Positions 12,354 through 24,089 are shown, counted from the stretch's first letter. The stretch is 64,000 nt of DNA from Orobanche coerulescens (GCA_033398695.1 CM065809.1:177186501-177250500), one strand, 5' to 3'. Numbers and translations: made by a program. The notes: a model not told the origin generated them from the sequence alone.

Positions 12354-12365
12354 GCTCCGATACCA
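12354..12365 (-). other. Primer-binding site of LTR-A element (initiator tRNA-Met)
   Basis: TGGTATCGGAGC lies four bases inside the right LTR in minus sense and matches the complement of the plant tRNA-iMet 3' end with one mismatch. It fixes the minus orientation of the element. Confidence 0.8.
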
Positions 12366-12369
12366 ACTC

Positions 12370-14706
12370 TGTAACACCCCAAACTAGGCGGATATTACGG
12401 TGCTGGATCCTCGATCGGGACCCACGTGCAAATGAAAATGAAAGAATTACACAGGATAAATGTAGTACCGAACTACATTACAATAGTAATTACTCCGATG
12501 AGGAGTTTAATTACAACACACCAGGACAATACCGAATACTAGTGTATTTTATATGAAGATAAAATACACAACACTGAATGAAACGGAGTATCCAAATGAA
12601 AATCTACAGCGGAAGATAAGTGACAATAATATGAATAACTGAACGATCGGGGGGCCCTACTAGTATCACTGGGACTCCTCGACGTCAGCGTGTTCTTCCC
12701 GTGCTTTTGCCTTGCCAAGACCTGAAAAACAAAATCCCCAAACGGGGTCAGTTACACAGAACAACAATCCTCAAGGGTTGAGAATACACAATCATGATTT
12801 AACTGAAGTTATGAAATATCCTTAGTTATGAGTTACGCTGAAGAGGGGTATCATAGTACGCCCGTAGTGTTCTGTGCAAGTGTACAAGACGGATGTCCGG
12901 ACACACCAGTCCTTGTACCTAATTAGTCTCACGGAGGTAAACGTTACCGTGTGCACAGTCCAATGTATCACTCCCAATACATGGCCATCATGTGCCCGAC
13001 TAAAAATTCCACACATCCGCACCCGACCACGCAATATGAACCCAGAAGGTCATATGAACGAGAATGACCATAATGAATATCAATGAATAATAATAACCTG
13101 ACAATGTTAAGAATGACTTACCGAGATGAAAGGGATAATAAAGTGATTGATAGTTTCAATGAAATGATTGGAACCGCCGTTCCTCGTTAATGAAGTGATT
13201 ATTCGACAATTACAAGTCTCAATATGATTAATACAATGATGAATGAGTTATAATTATGAATGATCAACAACAAAAGGAATGAATATTCTTTTAACCGAGT
13301 AAGAATCAACTTACACAATACCGGTGACAATTATCCTTCCACGAACGACGTCCTAATTGAGATATCGGTCGCTCGAACAACCTTGAATTATACAATATCC
13401 AACAACCCGTTCAATATACGAATCAAACACGAATATAACGAACTCAAAACGTCGATACGATTAAACTAAATCCATTGAGGCATTAAATCAAACACGTTGT
13501 GGCCAAACTCCGATTGTTTACAATCAAACCTCAATATACCAATATCAAATCCCCCAAGAAGTGTTTCAAACCAACAAAACATCTTCAATATGATTAATAA
13601 TCCAAGACGAATATCCGAAAACGTGATTACAACGACAATTAATCGAAAACCCCCAATTTCAACTCGATATTCAAAGTGTTCTTGAATAATCCCTCAATAA
13701 TCCAATGAATCCTTATACAAACTCATAATCATATACATATCCCTTCATATAACATGATTATAACGTCTAAAACATCATATCTCAACATAGAATCGAAATC
13801 CAAGGTGTTGAAGAAATTACCTCTTGAAGATCCAACCACTTCGATCCGAAGAACACGAGTTTAATCGAGTATCCAAGCTTCCAAAATGATTGAAGGTGAT
13901 GAAAAATACACACTCAAATGATAATTGTTGAAGAAATCTCTCCCTCAAGACCCTCTCTCGCGTATGAAGGTGAAAGAATGAAGAAATGAGCTGAAATGCT
14001 AAAAAAAAACGAAATTATAGGGGTTGACTGTCTGTCGGACACGGCCCGTGCCAATCGGCACGGCCGCGGCGCGCAACTGGCTGGCAGGGACTCGACCGTG
14101 TCCTGCTTGACACGGTCGCGGCGCGGAGGGGCCTTCCGATAGTGACCCGTCCGACAGCGACTCGGCATGACTCGACCGTGTCCTGGAACACGGTCGGGCG
14201 TCTGGGCAGTCGGTTCTGGCTTATCCGGAAGAGTTTGACTCGGCCGTGCCAGACGACACGGTCGAGTCCTGTGGCAGAGACTTCGGCATTTCCGGACGAG
14301 TACAGCACGGGCCGTGTCGGACGACACGGCCGAGTTCGGTCGGCAGTGATCGGCCAATAACTGAAAAATGAGCGGGTGAGCTAAAACGACCATAACTCTC
14401 TCGTCCGGACTCCGATTGACTCACCGTTTGAACCATTGGAAAGTTAACTCGATGCTCTATAATATTGCAATGATTCAGATTTTTTGGAGTTACCAAAAAT
14501 TAATGGTATTCTAACAAAGTCGAACTCATATGCGGAAAGTTGAACAATGGACAATAACGATACACAACTCGAAGTTTCTCCGAGCGGTGAACACGGGTGA
14601 ATGAACATGATTGATGAATGATTATAAATGAGTGAAAATCCACTGAGTGACAATCACCGAATGAAATTACTGAATGATAATGACTGAATTACAACCGGGT
14701 ATTACA
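12370..14706 (-). repeat. LTR-A, 5' LTR (minus sense)
   Basis: 2337-bp partner of 5401-7716. Most differences are one- to three-base changes near CTG, CAG, CCGG and CGG words. The dyad array is at 14030-14345 and the TATA-like box at 14013-14020. Confidence 0.92.
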
Positions 14707-14790
14707 CATCGTGTGCACCATCGTGTGTACTTCAAACGGCAATATCAAATTATTTTATTATAAAATCCCATCGTGGGTCCCCCCTTTTTC
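14707..14790. repeat. Remainder of the MULE motif array right of LTR-A
   Basis: CATCGTGTGCACCATCGTGTG and a later CCATCGTGGG continue the array broken by the insertion at 5400. The first five bases are the TSD. Confidence 0.75.
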
Positions 14791-14906
14791 AATATAAGCC
14801 CATCTTCATTGACTGAGAGTGAAATACATGAACTGTAGCCCCCCTTTTCACTACAAACCTTAATCAATTAACATCAGTTAAAATCCATTAAAATCAAATA
14901 CGTGAA

Positions 14907-15257
14907 ATGAGCGGCCGATTACGAGAAAGTGATTTAGGAGGAATCGAAGCACCACCACCAGAAGGAGGATACCTCCTCCCAACCCACCATACAGAACTAG
15001 GCCGAGAGGAAGATACTCAATGCTCAGAGTAAGTTTTTTGATTTTGTTGTATGTGTAGTGTGTACTGCGAATTAACGTGTTTCATGAAACATGGCCTATC
15101 TGCGAGCACTCCAGTCATACTAGATGGTGATGATGATAATGATTTGGAGATTTCTGAGAAGACAAGCAAAGAAGTTATTTTAGAAGAGGAAGTTCATGAA
15201 GATGGTGATACAAGACTAAAGATACAGCAGCAGATGGGGGAAAAGGGATCCAAGTGA
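14907..15257 (+). CDS. Small acidic hypothetical protein within the MULE, two putative exons
   Basis: An ATG at 14907 opens MSGRLRESDLGGIEAPPPEG and runs to a GTAAGT donor after 15028. A 78-nt intron ending CTGCGAG, with exon 2 at 15107-15257, keeps the frame and gives a protein of about 90 residues. Its second half is very acidic (DGDDDNDLEIS, EEEVHED). I do not recognise a family. It sits between the two main MULE genes and could be the third gene seen in some VANDAL elements, but only its position suggests that. The acceptor lacks a good pyrimidine tract, so the splice is uncertain. Confidence 0.35.
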
Positions 15258-15591
15258 TTGTGGTTTTTAAGTTATTATTAGATATTTTGGTGTGATGGTG
15301 ATGAACTTTTGTTTTGTAAAGTTATATGATTTGGATATGCTTTTGCTGTAAACTATTGCTCTTTAAAGTGAGCTACTTTGTTATGGTTAATGTTTGGCTC
15401 CATAATCACCTTTATTTGCTTTACATCACTGAACACTTAAATTTCAATTCAAAGATAAAGAAAATAGACACAAAATTATGCATTTCAACTAATAATCAGA
15501 ATACTGAATCAATACATGGTCCATCGAGGATCAAAATATCAGCACATGATTGTTGCTAGTAAGTCACAAAATATAAAAATACATAAGCAAT

Positions 15592-18509
15592 TTAAGTTTC
15601 ATGGTATGGACATCCCCTTATGTCATGGTCATCATTATGGCAAATGCTACACCTCTTCTTCTGTCGGCGCCTTTGCCTCGTTTTTTCATCCATTCCTTGA
15701 GTTTCTTCAGGGATATTCAAATCCACACCACCTATGGGAATGAATGCTTTGCAAGATTTTCTATTGTGGCCGGTTCCTTTACACCTACCGCACACCTGAG
15801 GTCGTCCACCTGCGGGCAAATTTTCAACAGCGGACCATGCGCGACTCATCCTTGGTCGGCCGGCTTGTCGTACCCCCTCTGGAGGTACGCAAACGATGGA
15901 TGAGATCTCCGGTGGGACATTCCACTCACCAGGATGTGGGATGGGACTAATATGCTCCTTATAAGTCTCTCTAAGGCCTTGTTGCTTGAAATAACGACTA
16001 ACAAAATCATACACGGACAAACCATTGCCGGCGCGCCTGTTACAATAAGCAATTATGTTAAGGATGTTGTATAGGATAATGTATTTTTGATATTGATGAG
16101 GTGTAGGATAAATCCAGACCAACCCAGTTTTGCACATGATGGCAGAACACGATCGTGCCGATCATGGGTTACGATCGTGGCGATCGTGGGTTACGATCGT
16201 GGCGATCGTGGGTTACGATCATGCCCATCGTGGGTTACAATCGTGCCCATCGTGGGTTACGATCGTGCCGATCGTGGGTTACGATCGTGTGCATTCTGTC
16301 ATGACTGTGGGCACGACCGTGAGCGTCCGACAGCACCCGCATGCCCACGACCATGACCGTGTGCACACGAAAGCATAGACAAAAACATTGAATGGCCATG
16401 ACCATATGCACACGACAGCATAGACAATTACCTTATAGCGGCAATGGCATGACGACATGGAATCTGATCCAAATCAAACTCACGACAACAACATGTCCAT
16501 GTTCGAAGGTCGACCTCATAAGAAACTTTGTTTTCTTCGACTTTATAAACAAGTGGGGTGGTAGCTCGAACGGTAAGAGTCAGACTGGCTTGCACAGAGT
16601 TAGAAAACTTTTCAAAAGTGTGCATTGTCAACTCATGGTCTCTTGATGTAGCTTCTCCCCGCTTCTCATCAAACCAATTCTCTAAAATTAGGCGAAATAT
16701 CTCAAGTAACGAGCAAAGAGGTAAACACCTCGCCCACAACATACGATTATTAAAGCATTCAACAGCATTGGATGTCAAGAAGTTATATCGTCGTACCGGA
16801 CACTTCGACCTAGCCCACCTCTCTGGCCCAATTTCAGAAAGGCACCTGTGAGCCCCATTAGGGCTTTCGATATGTAGTTTCGAAAAGTAGTTTTCAAAAA
16901 CTTCTTCACGATGCGTGTAGGCACCATTTCTAAAGAGTCCTATAGCATGTGCACCGTATGAGGTCAGATTTTTTGCAAGATGGTGATAGCATAACCCGTG
17001 GAATGCATTCAGATAGGCGGCTCGAACAGCATTCTGAATGCTCTTATGTTGGTCACTCACAATCAGTAAATCTTCCATCGGATTGTAGCATCTGCGCAGG
17101 TTATACAAAAAATAAGTCCATGACTCGCCGTTCTCTATAGGACCAAGACCAACTGCAAGAGGAAATACTTGCCCGTTCCCATCAAATATGACGGCCGCAA
17201 ATAGAGTTCCTTTATTCATTCCCTTCAGGTGGGTCCCATAAACTATAATCACCGGTCGAAGACACGTATCAAATGCCTTAATACTCTGTCCGAGTGCAAC
17301 AAACATGTGGCAAAACACTTCCTCACGAGTCATCTGCAAATCATAAATTGTCCCTGGATTACGCTGTTTTAACAAATACAGATAAGATGGGAGCCTCTGA
17401 TACGACTCATCAAAGTCGCCATATGTATTCTCTATCGCTATATTCCTCATTCGGAGAGCAAAACTGTATAGCATGTCAATGCCGTACTCCCTACACATCT
17501 CTGCAATCATCTCCTTTGGCCTCAAAGTGACCCCCTCACCGGTCAATCTTTTAGCAAAATAATAGGCGGCAACCTCAGAAGTGACCGATCGTGCTGCAAC
17601 ACGGTTCAAATCAGGGTGACAACTGTGCTCCAATGTCAACTTAGTAATTCTCCAAATAGTTGCACCCTCAATAGCACACAACCTAAACTGACAATTTTTT
17701 CGCCCACTCTTACAGACAAACACTATACGTTTATCGGCTGAACGATCAGTGATACACTGTAGCATGTTTTTCAAATGATACATTCCTACAGTTATCCTCA
17801 ACTCTGTCTTGGAACGAAAGGTGGACCCCAGCTCTAGCTGACCGGTAACCGGTAGAGGCTGCTCGACCCAACCTAAAGTCCCGGCACTACCGGGGTTCAG
17901 AAATGGAATGATCCAGTTACGCATTGATTGTAGATGCTCATGCTCGCTCGCAGATTGATGGTCGGATGAGAAGTTCCGACGACTCATAATCCTATCCATT
18001 TGGTCCGGTTGGCGAATCCAAGCAAGAAATTTCGCAGATAGTGACTCAAGCAAGTCTTTACAACAATCTTCATCTTCGGATGTATGCACCTCCTCATCTT
18101 CCTCGTCTTCCTCATCTTCCTCGTATTGATACTCTTTGGAAGGCATGTCATAATTTATGTTGTCGGGCTCTACTCTCGAGCTGCTACATCCCATATTAAC
18201 CTCGGGAGTGTAGGAGCTGCTGTTCTCAACATAGACCTCATGATCCTCCTTGTATTCTACTAGTAATCGAAGTATCTCGGTATCGCCCCGTAATAGGACT
18301 TTTACTTTGTTTCCCTTGGCCATGTGTGTCAAGTACCATAATTTGTAATCGGACTCATTTGGACCACCCAAACCCTCTCTGATAACCCCCACGAGGTTTG
18401 CACGACTAACTTTGCTCGTGTCGATATAGACAAAAAAGGAGTCCCCATCTGCATATGTCGATCGCTCCCAATGACCACCGTGATGTATCAAAATACTCTG
18501 CCACGACAT
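15592..18509 (-). CDS. MULE transposase, two exons, first catalytic Asp changed
   Basis: Exons complement(16432-18509) and complement(15592-16036) join in frame across a 395-bp GT-AG intron, giving 840 residues. In order: an N-terminal PB1-like part; an acidic stretch (EDEEDEEDEE); a MuDR-type DNA-binding domain (LTLEHSCHPDLN); the MULE DDE core (THLKGMNKGTL, SDQHKSIQNAV, AVECFNNR); a SWIM zinc finger (CCCREFDLDQIPCRHA); then PIPHPGEWNVPP and two zinc knuckles (CGRCKGTGHNRKSC, CSICHNDDHDIRGC). The DDE core should start V-D-G-T but reads V-Y-G-T, with TAT at complement(17238-17240), residue 424. The second Asp and the Glu are intact. The frame is otherwise open, which is unusual for an inactive copy. 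Confidence 0.88.
16137..16425. repeat. Motif array inside the transposase intron
   Basis: About six units of 22 bp (GGGTTACGATCGTGGCGATC plus two bases) at 16165-16295 are followed by looser CACGACCGTG and CATGACCGTG variants. The array fills most of the 395-bp intron (16037-16431) and stops at its borders. Confidence 0.85.
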
Positions 18510-18564
18510 CTGATTACAAAAAGATGAATAACTATTCGGAAAACTGACCGAACAATATTATAAA

Positions 18565-18805
18565 ACGGTCTGCCTTGGACACGACCGATGCACACGGTCG
18601 TATACTACCGTGTGCAGTGATCGTGTGCAAGTTTCTGGCCATGAACACGATCGCTGCACACGATCGTAGACGATCGTGTTAAACGATCGTGACATGTTAG
18701 TGGTGCGCACGATGTCAAGGTCGTTGGACACGACCGTTGCACACGATCGTTGCACACGGTGGATTCCCATCGTGTGCAGCGATCGTGTCCGTAAGAACAG
18801 ATCGG
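18565..18805. repeat. Motif array upstream of the transposase start
   Basis: Repeated CACGATCGT, CACGACCG, GATCGTGTGC and CACACGGT words begin about 55 bp upstream of the transposase ATG and run outward. This puts the motif in the likely promoter or terminal region of the MULE. Confidence 0.8.
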
Positions 18806-19438
18806 GAATTTTTTTTTCCATCGGTCAAATACTGATGCATACCTTCTTTATGAACTCGTAAGATGCAAATGAAGTCCTATTTCAACGTCAACTTTTCTTT
18901 TCGAATAATCTTGTGATTTCTATAAGATTTTTGAGAGACCCTTTATCAAAAATGGTTGTGTTGTTTTGATGTATATGTTTGTAGTTAAATTTTGGTTGTT
19001 GGACATTAATATCGATCGGAGCAGATGAGGAAAGTAAAAAAGAAAAAAGAGAAGAAAAGTAGTTTAAATAAAAAAAAAAGTGAGAAGTCAACATTACAAC
19101 AAAAGAGAGGACATTTTAGTCTTTTTAATCAAAATGGTACTAAAAACTTATACTTTTAGGAATGAGGATATAGAACTTATATCAATTTTATGATTTGGTA
19201 TTAAAAAATTGATTCCCACTAAAATATTAATATCATAAGTAAATCACAATAAATTGTTATCGCTCTAATGATCTAAATATTGCACATACTTCAAATAAAA
19301 TATATTGTCCATCTGGAAGAAGTCCTCCCTAGTAACCTGCACATATATAACATGTGTGAGATAAAATAAAGTAATCTACCTCAAAAAAAGCTAAATATAA
19401 AATTAATTTGTAACTTACATTTAGTGAAGCAATGCTTT
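18806..19438. other. AT-rich spacer, no gene seen
   Basis: AT-rich sequence between the MULE and the FAR1-like pseudogene. I looked for a MULE terminal inverted repeat matching bases 1-136 and found none. Confidence 0.5.
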
Positions 19439-22156
19439 CTATAATGTTGGTAAATTCATGTTATTTGATGTTGATGCATTGTGGTTTGGTTGGTTTCTAG
19501 TCATCTCTGGAGGTGCGTATTTTTGGAATGAAGAAGCCTACATATATAAATTTATCACGGTTAACATTCCATATAAAAACCTATTAGTTAAAATATATTA
19601 TCACTGTTTATAGAATGTGTACACCTCTTTTGTCATTAAGAAATCAGTTGAGCCGTGATTGACTCCTGCAAAATTCCATGATTGAAATTCACTTTGAACC
19701 GGTACGCTTGCATGTGGATATATATACCTCCTTGATACATCCAATCCAAAATGATATTGCTAGAAGATCCTTGTTGAGCCATTCCAGCAACCCTCTATTT
19801 AAATATATATAAAAAAGAATAATAATTAATTTATTCAATAAGTAGTGAATTAACAATTAGCTTTTACATTTATAAAAAAAATGATATTTACCGACTCCAT
19901 AAAATGATTGACTTCAATGTTCCTCATGCTATAATAGTTTTGGTTATTTTGAATTGCCAAATAAATATTAAAAAACACATAAAAATAAGTTTAGTGAAGC
20001 AACTAACTCATTGATGTTTATGAACTCTTCTTTCGTGATCTAGTTTCCATTGCATTTTTAATTCTTTTACTAGATTGACCTTTGGTGCGTCGTTTTGTTG
20101 GGTCTCGCAATGGACAACCTTTTTGCAAGTTTGTTGCCATAATGTCACGTGCCTCTGTCGGGATTCAGTTGTTCTCATCTACCATGGTACCTGAACATGC
20201 CTCAATCTTCGCTTCCACCTCAAGTAATAATGACTTGCATAAGTTGAAAACATCTAGATGCCTTGAGCCATTGGACACAATTCTTTGCGAAATATGTGAT
20301 AACTCACCGTGGTGAGCTGTTAGCATTGGATCGTTGTCATTTGGAATTATATCTCCCCTGGGATCATAAATTTCTTCATATGTGGATGCCCTTGTCCATC
20401 TTTTCAAATAATATTGAGGAGGTAGACTTTTATATTCTAAGTGGCGGAACAACTTCAATGCATGTGAACAAAGAATTCCATCGAACTCAAACTTTCTATA
20501 TGTACGTGACACTAATTCTTGCAGTCGGTTGTATGTGAGTGTGCGAATCCTTCTATAGACTTCAAAATCTCTTGCTATATAAGTACAAACAGTTCCACCA
20601 TACTCTAAGTCTAGTGACAGATCAATAGTTTGCTTAATACCTTCTTGAAAATAATTAAAAAAAATTCTTGTGTATTGGCTTGCAGCTTCACGCTCAACTG
20701 ACCACATAGAGACCAAGTGTGGTGTTGTTCGGCGTGTTAAGTGTTCGACCTCCTTTTCTTTTTCACGACGATTATTCATTGCCCTTGAGTACATATATGC
20801 AAACTCTCGGAGCAAAATTCTTCCATGAGTGAAGTAATCCTTCAAAAACTTATTGATGCTCTCACTTCTCTATGATGTTGTCATGCCTGAACAAAAATGA
20901 GCATGGCTGTATACTTGAGCCCATCTCTTTCTCAATTCATATGTTCTTTGCAACCACTCATTACCTTTAAGCCCATTATCTTCAAGTAACTTGTCCCAAC
21001 TTTGTTCAAATTCTTCAATTGTTTCTGGATCGTATATGCATAATTGAACTATGGCGAAAATGATTTATATCGGACGTTACTCAAGTTTTTGGCAGCATTT
21101 TGACATAAATGCCACAAACACAATCCATGATGGGCTGTAGGCAATATCTCATCAATAACACTTATATAGCTGCAGACTGGTCTGTAAATATACCATTTGT
21201 TTTTTTACCTCCCATAGCCTCAAAGAAAGTAGTAAACAACCACCTTATTGCATTGGTTGTTTCACCGTCCAGTAATCCACACCCAGATAGTGATGTTTGT
21301 CCGTGATGATTAATGCCAACATATTGGTGCACACAACATGTCATAATTATTTGTCCAAAATGTTGTATCGAAACATATCGCATCACCAAATAACCCATAT
21401 CTCTTCTAGATTTTGCATCATAAGAAAATACCCTGCGTATCTCACCATCTTCATGGGTTCAAAAGGAATAGAAAAATTGTTTATTTTCACTTTTATTCTG
21501 CTTGAAGTACTCCAGGAAACATTCAGCATCGCCTTTCTTGAGAAACTCAGCACGTCTTCTTTGTATGAAATTGTTGCAATCCGATCTTATGAAATTAAGA
21601 TTCTGGACTCCACCAGCCTCTTCACACAAATAGGAGAAAATTTGTCCTTGCTTCAACCCAGAATAATGCATTTTTGTCATAATTTCAGCTTGTGCAAAGT
21701 TAATTTTCCGCTGGGACTTTAGTAATGGGAATGCTCAAGTGGAACAAGATCATGAGAATGCTCAGAATTAAAGTAAATCACCTTATACTTATCACCGAAA
21801 ACACGTTCAATTTTTAATGAAGCCTTACAATCAAACTGTCGGGTATCTCTTTTTTTCTGAGGTGTCTTGATTTTTTGGTAAGAGCCCTCACATGAACACA
21901 GTAATTGTTGGCGTTGGTTTATATTACTGTCAGATTTGCTCTTGTTTGTTCGTTGAATCCTAACACTGAAGCCAACACTCCGTGCATATGTGTTATAGAA
22001 TTCGTATGCTTCATTTGTCGTGTGAAATAACATTCCAATTTTCGGTTATCCTGCTTCAATTATTTCTTCCTCAAACTGATGAGTTGAACCCCTACACTCT
22101 TCAACTACATTGGGATATTCTTCATCAATATTAAAATTCAAGTCCGGAAGACTCAT
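19439..22156 (-). pseudogene. FAR1/FHY3-related (MULE-derived) gene, with in-frame stops
   Basis: The minus strand reads MSLPDLNFNIDEEYPNVVEE from 22156, then a stop at complement(22046-22048). Next is a FAR1 DNA-binding domain (AYEFYNTYARSVGFSVR, FDCKASLKIE), a linker (NFIQRRRAEFLKKGDAE), the MULE-type core (LPTAHHGLCLWHLC) and the SWIM region (FEFDGILCSHALKLF, LPPQYYLKRWT). A second stop lies at complement(20165-20167). Small C-terminal exons end ...NMNLPTL at 19439. Frame changes occur near 20850-21160. FAR1/FHY3 proteins are transcription factors domesticated from MULE transposases. This could be a decayed family member or a remnant transposase of the same group. Confidence 0.8.
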
Positions 22157-23154
22157 AGCAAACTGTAAGAAAGTGAAAGAAATAATAAGAGTTTAGATTC
22201 TAATCTTATTCATAATTATATAGAACAAACTATAGATCACAATAAATATCAAAATTTCAAATTAGAAAAGAAGAACCAAAAAATTCAAACCTAAACTAAC
22301 TTTCAAGACAATTGTATGTATTGGTGTACTATATATTGCTCATTGATCTATCATTCTATGCACATGTAATTTGGATTGTCCTAATTTTTTTCAAAATTCC
22401 CGGTTCTTAACTACCCAAAATTTCCCAACCCCCAAACCACTAAAACCTCCAAACTGTGCAAGCACTAAGTAATATACATGACTGAAAAATCATCACAAGA
22501 AATTGAATCATGTAAAATAAAAATAACTATAAAATTAATTTTATATTTATGACATCAACTATGAGGCACATATATATTGGATTTAGAGATAAAAAAAATA
22601 GACCAAAAAAAAAGAAAAAAAATAAGGCAAACCTGCAAATATGTGTGTATGCACACTATTATTTATTTTTACGCACACTATTATTTATTTTGGATGATGA
22701 GGCTCGAGAGTCCTATTTTTTTAGGTTTTAAAAATGTTAAAATAAAATAAGAATTATTGTACAAGTTGAGGAAGAAGAAATGGAAATGAGAAAGCTTTAT
22801 ATAACCGGGGAGCCAGATACACATCTCGCGAATGGAAATGAGAAAGCTTTATATAAGCTGGTCATGGTACATTTATCCTAGGACTAGTCAGTGTAAGGCT
22901 TGGAGTATCGAAAAAAAAAAAAAAAAGCTTTATAAAGGAAGTTCCGCAATTAGGGGGTGAACGTGGGCTGATTTCTTCTTTTTGTTTTTTTCACCCTTCG
23001 GAGCTTCTTCATCTTATTTTTTGGGCAAATTCCATGTATTTTAAAGATTGGGCAAAAATATATAAATAAAATAGTTATATTTTCTTAAAAAAGTAATTCA
23101 TTATATAAATTAAATAGTAATGTGTTTTTAAATGTGTATTTTACGTGTTCGCAT
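22157..23154. other. AT-rich spacer with a short direct repeat, no gene seen
   Basis: Contains two copies of GGAAATGAGAAAGCTTTATA near 22783 and 22835, and an A-run at about 22910-22926. No coding pattern was recognised. Confidence 0.5.
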
Positions 23155-23483
23155 GAGGTTGATGCCGATTTTGAAATTTTAAAATGGTGGAAATTACATG
23201 AAGAATAATATCATATATTGGCTAGAATTACAAGGAATATCCTTTTTGTTCCATCCTATATAATTACTTCGGAGTCAGCTTTTAGTGCAGGTAGATGAGT
23301 TATAACAGATAAACTGACATCTTTTATGACCCGACGTTGTGAAGATTCTGGTCCGTAAAAAAGATTGGGAACAAGCAGAAAAACATCAACAAGGACGAAC
23401 ACAACGAGGATGATGATTTGCGTATGATGATGGATTCTTCATTCGAATCGGGAGCTTCGGCGAGTGGCCAACACAACGATTGA
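23155..23483 (+). pseudogene. hAT transposase C-terminal dimerisation domain remnant
   Basis: Plus-strand reading gives FEILKWWKLHEE, a stop, YHILARITRNILFVP, then ITSESAFSAGR, the signature of the hAT dimerisation domain (normally ...WW......YP.L...A...L..P....SE..FS.). After further stops and a frame change, an acidic tail (NKDEHNEDDDLRMMMDSSFE) runs to a stop at 23481. Nothing of the upstream catalytic part is visible, so this is a fragment. Confidence 0.7.
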
Positions 23484-23879
23484 GCACATCATTCTATCTT
23501 CAAGTTCCAAGTAAGTAAAGAGGTAAGTAAAAAAAATGCAAACTTTGATTCTTTATGATATGTCGATAATTTAATTTTAAAAATTAGATTAAATTTCAAA
23601 AATAATCTATTTTTTCCAAATTAGGTCCAAGTTCAATTTTTTTCCCTTGTCTCTTACTTTAGTTGTTAACATATTCTAAATATTCAAAATGAATTTTCTT
23701 AAACAGATTGAAGCAGTTTCTTTTACTAATTTTTCAAAAAAAATTATGAACAATTTTTAAAATGATTCTTTTGATTAATATTAACTAATTTATTTTAAAA
23801 ATTCAGAATATATTTTCAAGTAGATTTTTAATTTAATTTCAACATATTTTTAAGTTCAAATACTTTTTTTAATTTTTTT

Positions 23880-24052
23880 AATATCCACCGAGGACAGTTC
23901 GGGGACGGGCAGTGGACCGCGGCCGCGCAGCCCAGACCCAGCCCGCCACAAACATGGAACGGTCCTCGAATCTGTAGTCTCAGCCCGGTCTCTTCCAGCT
24001 CGGCTCGAGCCCGGCCCGGCCCGGCCCGACCCGACCCACGACCACCTCTAAG
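23880..24052. mobile_element. GC-rich hAT-end fragment
   Basis: An island of GC-rich simple sequence (GGCCCGGCCCGGCCCGACCC) ends ACGACCACCTCTA. It resembles the subterminal and TIR style of the hAT MITEs elsewhere in this window (TAGAGGTGG... in minus sense). No partner end or TSD was found. Confidence 0.3.
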
Positions 24053-24089
24053 TAAAGTGGATGGTTGTCCCTTATTTTCATAATAATAA

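Larger units (their letters stand above)
5401..14706 (-). mobile_element. Ty3 chromovirus-type (Tekay-like) LTR retrotransposon, degraded
   Basis: Two LTRs (5401-7716 and 12370-14706), both TGTAACACCCC...ATTACA in plus-strand reading, flank a 4.65-kb internal region. The 5-bp TSD CATCG is exact at 5396-5400 and 14707-14711. Sense is minus: the primer-binding site follows the right LTR, then gag, protease, RT, RNase H, integrase and a chromodomain. That order and the chromodomain place it with Tekay/Del chromoviruses. All coding parts carry stops or frame changes, so this copy is not autonomous as written. Confidence 0.92.
1..18830. mobile_element. Mutator-like element with DUF1985-Ulp1 gene (KI/VANDAL-like), interrupted
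   Basis: The segment is bracketed by a plus-strand DUF1985-Ulp1 gene on the left and a minus-strand MULE transposase on the right, in convergent order. MULEs carrying Ulp1-like proteases are known in plants (Kaonashi and VANDAL types in Arabidopsis, CUMULE in melon, from memory). The CACGATCGTG-type arrays run through both genes' introns, the spacers and the right flank, which ties the parts together. The Ty3 element at 5401-14706 is a later insertion: removing it with one CATCG duplicate rejoins a continuous motif array. I could not see terminal inverted repeats or a 9-bp TSD. The left end may lie before base 1, and the right end is set at the last array. Confidence 0.75.

Noticed and set aside
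12354..12365. tRNA gene at the Met-like sequence
   Set aside because: Only the 12-base primer-binding complement is present, not a tRNA.
1..19140. Terminal inverted repeats of the big MULE
   Set aside because: Bases 1-136 and 18806-19140 show no inverted similarity by eye; the true ends may lie outside the window or be eroded.
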